Assembly: GCA_030849465.1 (NCBI GenBank)
Contig: JARVLF010000015.1
Location: forward strand, 2,170,001 to 2,234,000
Source: Moesziomyces globuligerus
Lineage: Eukaryota; Basidiomycota; Ustilaginomycetes; Ustilaginales; Ustilaginaceae
DNA length: 64,000 bases
Direction: 5' to 3'
This document shows positions 20,767-31,080 of the stretch, piece after piece. The notes under the pieces are model-generated. The model was not told where the DNA came from. It did no database searches and saw nothing but the letters and a program-made list of their open reading frames with translations. Each line of letters opens with the position of its first letter. The stretch's first letter is position 1. The translations under genes and the position numbers were made by a program.

Positions 20767-21233
20767 TCTCGCACGCCTCCATCTCGACTGGCTCCTGTGA
20801 AATAACAACCCTTGATTCCCCGCCAGCATCGACCGTCTGTGCCTGCATCTCCACAACCCAGTCCCTTCCCACCCCAGACTTGCTCAACCCGTGCGCTCAA
20901 ACCACCTCCGCTCTCGCCTCAACCTCACATCCAAACACACCACCCCGAAGGCCCGAAGGGCAGGTTCTCATCTCAACACATGCAGCGGGGGGTTTGTGGC
21001 GGGAGAAGAACCTCGACGCGCTCCATATTGCTGGAGGGCCGAAATGATATTTTGGGTTTGGGTGGGTTTGTGAAGGTCGAGCACAGCCGCACGCCTGGCT
21101 CTCTAACGAGCTCTGACGTCGACCGTACCCGCCTCACGATGATGGAGGGGTGCTAATACACAAGGATTGCATGGGAGAGAGTGCAACAAGAGAGAAAAAA
21201 GGGACGAAAGGCAAGGAAAAAAAGACAAGACGC
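20767..21233. other. Convergent 3' region between SSS1 and RPL35
   Basis: The 467 bp between the two stop codons are C-rich near SSS1 and A-rich next to RPL35 (21185-21229). No gene is seen; it should hold both 3' UTRs. Confidence 0.6.
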
Positions 21234-22777
21234 TTATGCCTTGAGGACAAACTTGCGGTTGGCAAAGTGCACCTCGCGCTTGTGCTGGCGCTCGGTGATG
21301 CGGGTGCGCTCGTGCTACAAGACGTCAGAAGCGGTCGAGAAACGAGCGAGGGTCAGCGATGCTGGTCGAAGGGGGGGAGAGTAGGTGGCATGCAGAGCGA
21401 CAGCACGTATTCCCCGAAGAAGCTCCGCCTTCCAACTTTCCGGGCAGCAGGGTGAGGCCAGAGCTGGCGTCGCCAAGTCAAACCTGAGCCTGAGCCAAGC
21501 CGCGATTGGCTAGACGGCTTCTGATCCACCCGACCTGACACCATCGAGGTCGGTAGGTGGTAGCTGGCGATGCGCTTGACCTAGAGCTGTCCTCTGAGCG
21601 TCATTCCCCCCAGTGGATACCATGGCGACCACGTAACAGTCTCCTGCATCTCTGCCGTGATAGAGTGCGCCATCGTCCACCTTCCATACTACGCTGCCCG
21701 TTGTTGTCTCCCTGCACATCCTCCTGCTGGTCTCCGATGGTGACAGCTGTCGCTTTCTGCATATCGCTAAAGAAACGTACCTGGTTGAGCTTGCGGCGGA
21801 TGGCGCGGGTCTTCTTGGCGCGGAGGTCAAGGGGGATGTACTTCTTGCCCTTGTAGAACTCGCGCAGGTTGGCACGCTGCTTCTGGTTCATGACGGTGAG
21901 CACGCGGGCAATGTCCTTGCGCAGCGAGTTGATGCGCAGGATCTTGCTCGACGAGCCACCGGCGACCTTCTGGACGCGGAGGTTGAGGAGCTCGGTCTTG
22001 AGCTCCTCGAGCTGCTTGGTGAGGTCACCCTTGGTCTTCGACTGAAGCTCGAACGTCTTAACCTGAACCTGAGGTGGCGTGAAATGTCGGCAGCGATGAG
22101 CGGCAGAGAGAGGGGGAGCGTGTAAGCGTGTGTGCGGTTCATGGCGGGCGTTGCAGGCACGAGGGGCATTCCATGTCGAGCTATGTCGGCGCTGGTGTGT
22201 GGTGCTGCGTAGGTGTGACACGTGTCGGAAAAGGAGCGACAAGTGCCAGCCATTGGAGCATGTGGCGATTGTTCCACCGAATCTTAGGTGCTGGTGTTGC
22301 GAAGGAGCAGGTGTGAGTTGGTCGTGATGTTGCCGCTCGGGCAGAGAGGTCGATGACAGTCTCGACGCATCCAAGAGATGGTCTGCAAGACGTCATGCAA
22401 CGGTGGCTGATATCAAGACGACGAGTGCGTGTGTCGGAAGGCCCTGATCATGTCGGGAGGTCGAAGGTCCTGCCTGCTGCAGGTAAACATGCTGCGTATC
22501 GAAACCCACTGCTGAGGTTGAGTCCGAGTGACGGTGCCTACTACTGACAACGACAACGTCCCGTACTCCATCGCTTTCTTCGGCCTGCGACGTCATGGCG
22601 TCCTTCGTCGATCATCCTCCATCTGACGTCGTGACAGCCTGCCCGTCAACGAGCCTGTGTGTCGCATATGAACTCTCTGCGGTGTCGGAATGCGATGCGA
22701 CATGGATGCCCTTCGTGCTGCGTGCGGTTGAACTGCGAGCGTCGGTATGCTGCGTGTTGATGCGGATTACCTACCAT
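21234..22777 (-). CDS. RPL35: Ribosomal protein uL29 (Rpl35), spliced
   Basis: This encodes the 60S protein next to the peptide exit tunnel. Three exons on the minus strand give about 121 residues: the start codon alone (22777-22775), the main exon (22062-21781, or from 22068) and the last exon (21314-21234). The main exon contains [24 protein letters not shown] and the family signature [19 protein letters not shown]; the last one encodes [14 protein letters not shown] and ends in FVLKA. The donor GTAGGT abuts the ATG and starts an intron of about 710 nt, a pattern common in fungal ribosomal protein genes. Two acceptors 6 nt apart make the N-terminus Met-Val-Lys or Met-Val-Gln-Val-Lys. I saw no clear snoRNA in the intron. 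A CGAAATTTCG palindrome stands 126 bp upstream. Confidence 0.94.
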
Positions 22778-23732
22778 TTTGACGGAGATGTAGAGGGGGG
22801 ATGGTGATGGGTCTTGAGGAGGTGGATGTGGTTAGCAGACGGTGATGACGACCACCGTCGGTAGCCCAGCAACCGCCGCTGGCCTGGGCCACTGGACGCT
22901 GGCGAAATTTCGGGCTTGCTCGCCGCGATCCCACCTTCGCTCAGTAAACTAGGGCTTGCACACCAGTCTCGGGCTCGAGCGACGCTTTCGAATTGTCGAA
23001 GTGCCGCTCGGCTTCGAATCCGGAGGCAGCACGCAATGCCACCGACCCTCTCGCAGTGCGGCGCAGCACAAACAGTGGCCCGGCCCAGACCACAAGCTTT
23101 GGCAGCTCACAGCGGTGGCTGACCGCAGTTCCGAAATTCTTGCAGGCTCAAAGTTCGGCCGAGCTCAGATTACTGCACGTGATGCTGTTCTAGCCTGCTG
23201 ATAACATTCATTTTGTCGACCACTGTGCTCTAACATTTCAGCGCATCTCGACACCTCCCCGCACTGCCGTCGCACCCCCGCTGTCAGATGCCTCTCTAAA
23301 GCCCGGAACGGATTCTGACGGATTACACGGACGGTGTACAGCGAGATTTGAGTATAGTGCAAGATGAGTTGGATTGGATGATCCGTATGATACAGCAGAG
23401 TCAGAAAGAGAGTGTAGAGTGGCCAGGGGAAAGAATGTGGGGTGTGCCGTCGATCTCTGGCTTGAGCAGAAGAGAGGCTGGGATCGGATCAGGTGTAAGG
23501 GGAAGGGACAAGGTGCCAAGCGCACTGGACGCGAGAGAGAGACTGGTCCCGTCGAAGCTGCCGTCTCTGACGGCAAAGCTCCCGGTGATGTCCTCGTCGC
23601 GCGCCAAGCGCCAGCGATGCCGTACACGCTCGGTGCATCGGGCATGTGGTACAGTGTACAGAAGCTGAAAGAGTGTGAGGTGTCGGAATCGAATCTAGGT
23701 GTGTGTATGGAGAAGATGGGCTAGACGAGCGT
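22778..23732. other. Region between RPL35 and the membrane-protein gene
   Basis: The left part should be the RPL35 promoter, with a pyrimidine-rich leader on the minus strand and the CGAAATTTCG palindrome. The right part is the 3' region of the membrane-protein gene. Short frames near 23348-23724 have no recognisable features. No further gene is called. Confidence 0.55.
22903..22912. promoter_or_regulatory. CGAAATTTCG palindrome upstream of RPL35
   Basis: A perfect 10-bp palindrome about 126 bp upstream of the RPL35 start codon. It is the most symmetric copy of the AAATTT-core element that recurs before RNA and ribosome genes in this window. Function is inferred from recurrence only. Confidence 0.4.
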
Positions 23733-26700
23733 CTAGAGGGCGGTGACGGAGAGGTCGCTGGTCTTGTAGCCGAGGCGGCCACCGGTGCTGCTAGCGAAGC
23801 TGTGGGTGCTTGTAGAGCTGGGCATGTCAGGCAACTCGACGACGCCGCTGTTGCGAGCGGTCACGATAGGGCGCATGCCCATGGCCTTGCCGAGGCCCTG
23901 GTTCGAGAACGAGGCGCGAACGGGGCTGGGGAAGTGGCCCATCCTGGAGAAGGATCCGAGCGACGAAGCCATGGACCCCATCGAGGTGGAGCTGTCCGAG
24001 TGGGTGAGCGAGGGCTCTGCATGGCCGGCCCTACCCGTGTCGAGCGCCCCCTTGGAGCTGATCGTCGGCAGCACGCCACCCTGGCGGTACGTCATGCTCC
24101 TCGAGCTGCGGCCCTCGTCGTTGTACCGAGACGAGCGCTCGTTCAGCGCAGCCACGTGCACAGGCCCGGGGCTGGGGATGTTGGCCGAGAGTGCGGGCGA
24201 AAACGCCGGCCTCTCGAAGCGCTTCATGGGACTCGCATCGCCGCTGTGCAGGCTGGCGGCCAGACTCAAAGGACGCAGCTTGAGGGATGAAGGCGAGGTG
24301 GCGCCATCGCGACCGTCGACTCCACCGCCCGAGGGCGACAGACGATTGGCCGCGCTCACATCGAGCGGAGCCAGTCGGCCACGCGACGGCTTCATGCGGC
24401 GCGGCACGGAAGCTGCCGACGACATGGACGACGCCGAGCTGGTCGACGGCGTCGGTGCATGTCGCGACTGCTTCTGCGCTGCCGTCGCATCGATCGGCGT
24501 CAGAGGTGGCGTCAGCGGGGCAATCTGACGGCTGTCGAGCCCAGGCAGCAGCACGAGGTTGTCGGGCTTCTTGCGACCGTATCCCTCGGCGTTGCGCTGG
24601 GGGCTGTCGGTCAGGTTCTCCTTCTCCTCGTCGTCCTGGGCGCCGTCCTCCTCGAACAGGCCGAGTCCCATCGTCTGAGCACCGCAGGCGAGCTCCTCGG
24701 GGATGTTGCGCAGCGACGACGACTGCGACATGAGCGAGGTGTGCGACATGTGCGACATGTGCGACCTGCGGAAGCGGCTAGCTGCGTGGCTCTCGCGCTT
24801 GGCGTCCTTGGCCTTGGCCTTGGCCACGTTGCTCTGCACGCTGGCCAGCAGCTTGGCGCGGCGATCGGCCGCCAGATCGAGCTCCTCGCCCATCGAGTCG
24901 GACATGCACGTGCTGTTGCTCATCATGCTGATCGTCGATGCCGCCACGCTGATCATGCTGTCGCGGTGCGAGAGATACTCGAGCTCCTCGTCTTCAGCGA
25001 AAGCGTCCGCATCCGACGAAGAGTTGGGTCGCGGCGTGGCGTGGTCCATCGCCGGACTCTCCCCGCCCTCCAGAGTCGCAGCACCGGCGAATGGCAGCTC
25101 CGAAGCGATCGGCGTGCCAGACTCGCTGGCCGCTTGCGCCTGCTGGAGCGGCGAGCTGACGATCGGCGTCCACTGCTGCGGAGCGCCAAACTCGATTCGG
25201 TCGCCGGCAGGGCTCGCCGCGCCAACAGCGCCGTCAAAGAGGGGCGAAAAGACGGCCTCGGCATGCAGCATGGGCGAGGGCGAGCCGGGCGAAAGCAACG
25301 GCTGGGGCGAGCCGCCGAGACGACCACCGGCCGATGACGGCTTCTGGAAGCGCAGCGGCTTGGTGGGCTCGATCTCCCGCCCGTTGAACAGGATCGCCGG
25401 ACTGAAGCCAAGCCCCACCTGCTCTCCTTGCCCCATGACAGGGCTGGTAGCGGGCCTAGCCGAAGCTTTGGCACCCCTGCCCACCGTAAGCTTCGGCGTC
25501 GCGTCTGCGGCAACTGGACTGCCGGGCTTCGGGAACTGGTTGATGGTGTCGAGGCGCGGCGTGCTGTTGCGCGAGTAGCCGGGCGAGCTGGTGAGCGACT
25601 TGCGCGACAAGCTCAGCCGGGCCCTGAGGCTCTCTGTGAAGCTGGGCTTGGGGCTTGCGCCAGGCGAGGTACCCAGCAGCTTGGGGCTCAACTGGGCCAG
25701 GATGGGGCTATCTGCCCCGAGACCGGGCGAGAGATGGGCGCCATCCAGCGGCGGGTCGGGGATCAGCGCTCGATGGTAGGGGCTTTTGAAGTTCATCGTC
25801 GCTGCGCCCTTTGCGTTGACCGTGAGCGGGAGATGATCGGTGGACTTGGCCTTGAGCATGGTCAGCTGGGTGCGGTGGACCTCGACAGGCTCGACGCTGA
25901 TCGTGGGTCCTGCGGTGCCAGGTGGCAGCGGCGCCGCTCGAGGATGCATGAGATCGGGCATGGTGAGCTTGGGCTGGTCGAGTGCGCCGAGCGTCGAGGC
26001 TCGCTTGCGCGTCTGAAGCGGAGCAGCAGCCTCGCCGGCAACGACGGCCGCCGACTCGGTCTGAGGCGTCTTGTCCTGGGCCAGCTGCTGGAGCGAGACT
26101 GGCATGGGCGGCAGAGGAGGCACGCATGCGGCCGGCACGACGTTGGCCTTGCCGAAGCTCGTCGTCTCGACGTCCATGCTGGTCTGCGAGGAGCTGTACG
26201 AGAGTGCGTCGCTCGAATACGAGCGGAGCGTCGAAGCGCCGTCGGTCGAGGCGTTGCCCGCCTCCAAGTCGATGTCGTCGTCGCGCGACGATGCCTTTCG
26301 CAGACCGCCAAAGATGTTGCTAAACGTGGCCTGCGATGGGCTTTTGTGAGGACCAAGACCAAGGCTCAGTGGACGATACGCTCCTTCCGCCGGCTCGAGG
26401 AAAGCAGGTCCGTCCTCGGACACATCGGCGCTCCCCATGTCGATGCAGATCTGGCCAATCGAGCCCGTGGCGCTGTGGAAGGACTGAGCTGCCGAAGGCT
26501 GCGCCGAAGGCTGCGCCGAAGGCTGCGCCGAAGGCTGCGCCGAAGGCTGCGCCGAAGGCTGCGCCGAAGATGATGTTGCGCGGCTGGCTTTGCTGTGCAG
26601 CGAGCTGCTGGAAGCGACCTTGTGCATTGGCGCACTCGTCGGTGCTGGGGGAAGTCCCGCCGACGGAGGCGGTGTGGGCAGATGAGAGCGGACCGAGGCG

Positions 26701-27755
26701 GGCGAGGGCAGTCCAGTCAGACGCGTTGGCGGGCTGATGCGTCCCATTGGTAGCGTGGCGGTCTCGGGCTGCTGTGGTGAGAGTGCCTCGATGAGGCTGG
26801 CGAGGCCAGCGCTCTTCTTCGCGACTTGCTGAGTCTCGAGATTCAGCGACTGCTTCGATGGGTAGCTGTTCGAGTCGAAGGAGAAATCGCCTCGAAGCTT
26901 GAGTGACTGCTCGAAGGTTTCGTCGTTGCCAAAGTCGATGCCGAGATCGAGGATAGGTGTGAGCGAAGGCTCCTCCACCTCGTTGGCCGCCTGCTGCTGC
27001 GCAGGTTGTTGGATGTCCGCGAGGGTCTCCTCCTTTTCTTCGACTGACGCGTCCGTCGGAGCAGTTGAGGACGAGGTTGAGAAGTCGGGCAAGACGCCGA
27101 GACTTCGGAGAAGCATGGAGGGCACTGCGCTCCGGGTGAGCTTCTTCTTCTGCTCTGGAGACTCCTTCTTCTTGGTGCTGGCGGAGCTCTTGGCGGGAGA
27201 TGCGACCTTGGGCGACTTGCCGTACATCATAGGTTTGAGAAGGATGCTGGGACCGGGGGACATTGCGAGCTCCGTGAGGCCTGGCGACCGCGGTGTTCGT
27301 GGCGAGGGGAGGTCTGCTGAAGCGGGAGGCTGCATCCTCGGCGAGAGCAGGGCAGCTTTTGGGAACTTGGGCGAAGCGAATGGCTTGGACGGCAGAAAGC
27401 CCTGCTGCCTCATGGACAGGACAGTCTTCTGAGCGAGCGACATCTTGGTGAGGTCGTGCGGCGCCTGGTGGGCGCGTTCGGGCGCGTGGTTGAGGCGTGG
27501 CTCGCTGATGTCTTCGATCGATATCGACTTGGACTTCAAGTGCGACGCGTAGATGGCCTGGGCGGTAGCTGGCACCGGCTGAGGCGCGACCATTGTAGAC
27601 CTGCGCTTCTTGGCTTTCAGGTATCGTCGAAGGGCGACGAGCACAAAGATGGTGGCAGCGACGACGGCGGTGCATGCTGCGGCCAGAAGCGAGGTGGAGA
27701 GCGTGGACATGTGGGCGCCGCCGCTGCCACCAGCAGCTGCGCCTGGAGACGACAT
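23733..27755 (-). CDS. Large single-pass membrane protein of unknown function, Ser/Pro-rich
   Basis: I do not recognise this 1340-residue protein. Residues 21-43 form one hydrophobic segment, followed by RRYLKAKKRR. By the positive-inside rule the short N-terminus would be extracytoplasmic and the remaining roughly 1290 residues cytosolic. That part is disordered, rich in Ser, Pro and Ala, with very many Ser-Pro and Thr-Pro pairs, as in targets of proline-directed kinases. A run of six AQPS tetrapeptides lies near residues 396-420. No enzyme domain or coiled coil is evident. Length, absence of frame breaks and strong third-position GC support a real gene. Its leader faces SF3b5 across about 1.5 kb. 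A role as a membrane-anchored scaffold is only a guess. Confidence 0.8.
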   Translation of the reverse strand: MSSPGAAAGGSGGAHMSTLSTSLLAAACTAVVAATIFVLVALRRYLKAKKRRSTMVAPQPVPATAQAIYASHLKSKSISIEDISEPRLNHAPERAHQAPHDLTKMSLAQKTVLSMRQQGFLPSKPFASPKFPKAALLSPRMQPPASADLPSPRTPRSPGLTELAMSPGPSILLKPMMYGKSPKVASPAKSSASTKKKESPEQKKKLTRSAVPSMLLRSLGVLPDFSTSSSTAPTDASVEEKEETLADIQQPAQQQAANEVEEPSLTPILDLGIDFGNDETFEQSLKLRGDFSFDSNSYPSKQSLNLETQQVAKKSAGLASLIEALSPQQPETATLPMGRISPPTRLTGLPSPASVRSHLPTPPPSAGLPPAPTSAPMHKVASSSSLHSKASRATSSSAQPSAQPSAQPSAQPSAQPSAQPSAAQSFHSATGSIGQICIDMGSADVSEDGPAFLEPAEGAYRPLSLGLGPHKSPSQATFSNIFGGLRKASSRDDDIDLEAGNASTDGASTLRSYSSDALSYSSSQTSMDVETTSFGKANVVPAACVPPLPPMPVSLQQLAQDKTPQTESAAVVAGEAAAPLQTRKRASTLGALDQPKLTMPDLMHPRAAPLPPGTAGPTISVEPVEVHRTQLTMLKAKSTDHLPLTVNAKGAATMNFKSPYHRALIPDPPLDGAHLSPGLGADSPILAQLSPKLLGTSPGASPKPSFTESLRARLSLSRKSLTSSPGYSRNSTPRLDTINQFPKPGSPVAADATPKLTVGRGAKASARPATSPVMGQGEQVGLGFSPAILFNGREIEPTKPLRFQKPSSAGGRLGGSPQPLLSPGSPSPMLHAEAVFSPLFDGAVGAASPAGDRIEFGAPQQWTPIVSSPLQQAQAASESGTPIASELPFAGAATLEGGESPAMDHATPRPNSSSDADAFAEDEELEYLSHRDSMISVAASTISMMSNSTCMSDSMGEELDLAADRRAKLLASVQSNVAKAKAKDAKRESHAASRFRRSHMSHMSHTSLMSQSSSLRNIPEELACGAQTMGLGLFEEDGAQDDEEKENLTDSPQRNAEGYGRKKPDNLVLLPGLDSRQIAPLTPPLTPIDATAAQKQSRHAPTPSTSSASSMSSAASVPRRMKPSRGRLAPLDVSAANRLSPSGGGVDGRDGATSPSSLKLRPLSLAASLHSGDASPMKRFERPAFSPALSANIPSPGPVHVAALNERSSRYNDEGRSSRSMTYRQGGVLPTISSKGALDTGRAGHAEPSLTHSDSSTSMGSMASSLGSFSRMGHFPSPVRASFSNQGLGKAMGMRPIVTARNSGVVELPDMPSSTSTHSFASSTGGRLGYKTSDLSVTAL
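26497..26568 (-). repeat. 12-bp coding minisatellite (AQPS)6
   Basis: Six perfect copies of GGCTGCGCCGAA (plus-strand reading) lie within the membrane-protein gene, with a degenerate copy before them. On the coding strand each unit encodes Ala-Gln-Pro-Ser. Perfect identity suggests recent slippage, and the number may vary between strains. Confidence 0.95.
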
Positions 27756-29291
27756 GATGCCTCACGCTATGAAGCTGAGAAGAAACGACGCGGATGAGAC
27801 GGAGGCCTGATCGTGGTCGAGATGTGATGGTGGTCGACGAGAGAGGCGTGGTCGACAAGAGCACATCCAGCTCTCGGTGGTGTGGACTTGCAAGCGGAGG
27901 CAAGGTGCGGTAGAGGTGGAAAGGCAAAGTTTCGAGAGGTCGCGAGGATGAGAAAGAGCCAGATGAATCAGTGCGAACGAGGAAGCAGCTGCACGGTGAG
28001 CCTGCAATGAAGATCGCTGCGCTCGATACGCGGGGGCGAGACAAGTCGAGGCACGAGATGGGTGAAGGAACGAGGACGGGGCGATACGGTGCACAGACTT
28101 GCCCGAATCGGTCGGACGGAAAGAGAGCTAGCTCAGCTGCACGCGATGACCGAGGCAAGCGCTTTGCGCATGATCGAAGAGGAGCTTCGTGGAGCAGCGA
28201 AAGGCAGAGGGGCATGGCAGAGGGACTTGGTTGCGAGCTGTACAACCGGAACGAGCTGCGAGCAGCAGGCAGCTGCGGTTGCCAAACTCGGTGGTGATCC
28301 CGATGTGCGGGTCGAGGGAGCGAGCTGCAGTGCGGCATGCTGATCCGAGGCATCACATCACGTTCTGCACTATCGTGCACGACCTCGCTGACTTGAAAGC
28401 TGGGAGGGAGCGCAGAACACATGCTTGTGTTGCCGAAGAGGGCCAGGACCCTTTGCTGGAGCCGTGCGGCGTCGATCATCGAGACATATGCGCTCTGCAG
28501 ACATGAAGCACCGAGCCATGTCGGGCAGTTGACGGTGTGCCGAGGCGCAGCACGAACAAAGGCAGGCGATGCTGCACAATGGACCCTTGCGGAACGAGAC
28601 GACTGGGATGGTGCAGCCAAGCGCAATGTGGCTCGGCACTGATGGCCGAGATGCAGCGTGCAGCTGTCAAAAACGCCGAGCCCGTTCTGCCAAATCGCCT
28701 CACAGCCAGCACCTCCCCTGCCCTTGTCCGCTTTGTCTCTCTCGCAACCGCACTTGAACTTGCTTGCGCTCGGAGTGGACTCTGAACGGCCCCGACGTCC
28801 GCTCTCTTCCTCCACCCTTGGATGCAAGACAGCGCTGGCTCTGACGATGACATGGCTCGAGTGGAGCACGGCCGGGCTGGAAGGTAAGGGGTTGGATTGT
28901 TGACTGGCCTGCACCGGCAGCATCTCGCTGGCTGTCTCGCGGTGGTTTCAGGTCCATTTCCAAGGCTCATCGCAGCCAGGGGTCGGAGTGCATCCGGCAG
29001 CTCATCACGTCTGGAAAAGCGCGAAATGCCATGTTAAGCGCGTGGCTCGAATCGGCGATACTAAATTGGCGCGGCGCGTCTGGGCCAGGCGGCTTTGTCA
29101 CAATGACAAAGACGCGAGCGACTGCCGTGGCTGGTGATCACGCGAAGCGCTGCCGTAGCCAGTTGCGGCAGAAAAGGAAAAACGACGGGCGCAGTTCAAG
29201 ACGACCAGAGCACTCTGGACTTCGCTTCTCCTCCCACCACATTGTCCGATCCTCGTCTTGATACGGCGCAAAGGCGAAGGTCAAGCGCAGC
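27756..29291. other. Divergent region between the membrane-protein gene and SF3b5
   Basis: About 1.5 kb without a convincing gene. The side next to the membrane-protein gene looks like a leader (C/T-rich on the minus strand). A minus-strand frame stays open from 28923 through this region into the coding sequence in another frame (see findings). The right part precedes SF3b5. Confidence 0.5.
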
Positions 29292-29645
29292 ATGTCGGAC
29301 TTGCGATACACGGCAGCTTCGCAGCTGGAGCATCTGCACAGCAGATACACTGGCACCATCAACGCCGACACCGAGAAGTAGTGAGTACTCGCGCCGCTTC
29401 TCGTGTCTGCGTTGCCAGAAGCTGACCCGTATCGTTCCTCTGCGCTTGCTTCGCTTTTCTTCCTTCGCTGCAGCGAGTGGATCACCCACCAGATGAGGGA
29501 CACCAGCTCTTCCATCGTCGGTCATCCGCCTCTGCTCGCCTACGGTGCGCTCGCGGACGGAGAGTGCAAGGCTCGCGTCAAGTTTGAACTCACCGAAAGG
29601 ATGCTTCAGCCTTGCGGTCCTCCGCCGCAGAAGGAAGACGATTGA
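29292..29645 (+). CDS. YSF3: Splicing factor SF3b subunit 5 (SF3b10/Ysf3), spliced
   Basis: This is the smallest SF3b protein, part of the U2 snRNP that recognises the branch site. Two exons (29292-29380 and 29474-29645) give 86 residues, the same length as the human protein. Exon 1 encodes YTAASQLEHLHSRYTGT and ends within a Tyr codon; exon 2 continues with EWITHQMRD and has the signature ARVKFELTERMLQPCGPP near the end. The donor is GTGAGT and the acceptor GCAG. The downstream neighbour on the same strand is a lipase gene more than 1.4 kb away. Confidence 0.97.
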
Positions 29646-31080
29646 ATGGTCCGGCTGCACCAGCTGCACCGGCTCGTCGACACTGATACCCTCGCCCCCT
29701 CGTGATACCCCCAAGGCACAAGGTCGATCACCTGTAACTACAGCACAGGCTTGAAAACACGAACCAGCCCTTCTCGAACGCTCCCGGTCTGGATGTCTCC
29801 TCGCTCTTGGCCTCTCTCTTCCGCTTCCGACCTCTCCGATTTCCTTCTCCCTTTCCCCTGCTACGGTCTCGTTGCGTGTGTTGTGAACCCTCCACGGTCC
29901 TGGCTTATAGAGTCACCCGCTGCCTTTTCCAATGGGCTGTCGTGGCGCTCGCTGGGACCAAGATCAACTCCCCTGGCACGGCGGTGTGTAGCAAGGACGC
30001 TGACAAGCATCCTTGCGACACGCTCGTCGCGCCGGGCCTGCCGCTTCCTGCGCAACTTGAACCTGGCGGCGTCCATCTCGCTGTCAAAGGCGGCCGGACG
30101 TCGGAGGGAGGCGGTGGTAGGGACATTTTTGAACAAATACATTGCTGCTATTCCTCGTGATCAATCTCATCAATGCCCAGACCTCTCTCGCCTGTGTGTA
30201 CGATCGATGTACCGATAAGCACGGAGGCAACACAGACGCAGAGAAAGAGCAACGTGTTTGGCAGTGGCAGGATCTTGAAGAGACTTGTGGGTGCGTAGGC
30301 CAAAAATAGAGTAAAGAGTCAAAAAGGAACTGCAGCACCTAGGATTCCCGCGTGGTCCCCCACCGCAGTACTGACTAGGCGATACCTTGCTTAACTTCGC
30401 AGATCGGACGGGATGCGGTGCTTTCAAGGTTCTATGGCCGCAGATGCAAACCAACGCCTTCTTGCCGAACATATACCTTTGCTCTCGCGATACCTCACAT
30501 GCTTCGGGCTCTTGGATGGGTGGGGGCATTGCTCAGCGTGCAAGGCCGCGATGGCCGAGTTCCGAGGAGCTGCTGATCTCGGTTGTGGAGAGGATGATGC
30601 ATTTTGTGCAGGCTGCAAGGCGGTCCAAGTTGGCAGTCGGCTGCCAAATAGAGCGCAGTTGCGGAGCTTTTGGCGCTTGGACAGGAGAGTCTCGATCCGC
30701 CTGACGTCTGAACTCGGCATCGAAGCGATGCCGTTCCAGAAACCGAAGATCCGCGAATCAGGCCATCCAGAATCTCCCTTCGTCATCTCGCTCAGCGTTT
30801 GCTTTCCTCAACCCGAGCGGACCACATGGGCCCACACCGACCGCCATGATCGGCAATGCACATCTCCTTTTTTTGCTCCGTCCTCTGGACCTGTCCCGTG
30901 TCAGGTTGGGGTTTGCACTCCTTCCTCCATCTCGATCCTCTCCATACCATGTTGATACCCTGAAGCGCTCGGATTCCCTTTGCTCGCATAGACAGGCGTC
31001 CATGCTGTCGCCTCCCACTCACCTTTCTAGACCTGTTCGCTTGACTTGTGCCTAGCTCAGCTCGGAGGCCAGGAACGCGC
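29646..31080. other. Region between SF3b5 and the lipase gene
   Basis: A 1.4-kb stretch with no confident gene. Two weak candidates exist: a 93-codon minus-strand frame (29861-30142) with a Lys/Arg-rich helical segment, and a 180-codon plus-strand frame (30413-30955) with two Cys-x-x-Cys pairs just after a possible 3' splice site. Neither resembles a family I know. Both are discussed in findings. Confidence 0.45.

Noticed and set aside
23010..23026. Second TTCGAATCC motif resembling a tRNA T-arm
   Set aside because: The T-stem does not pair in a standard way and no acceptor or anticodon arm can be drawn upstream.
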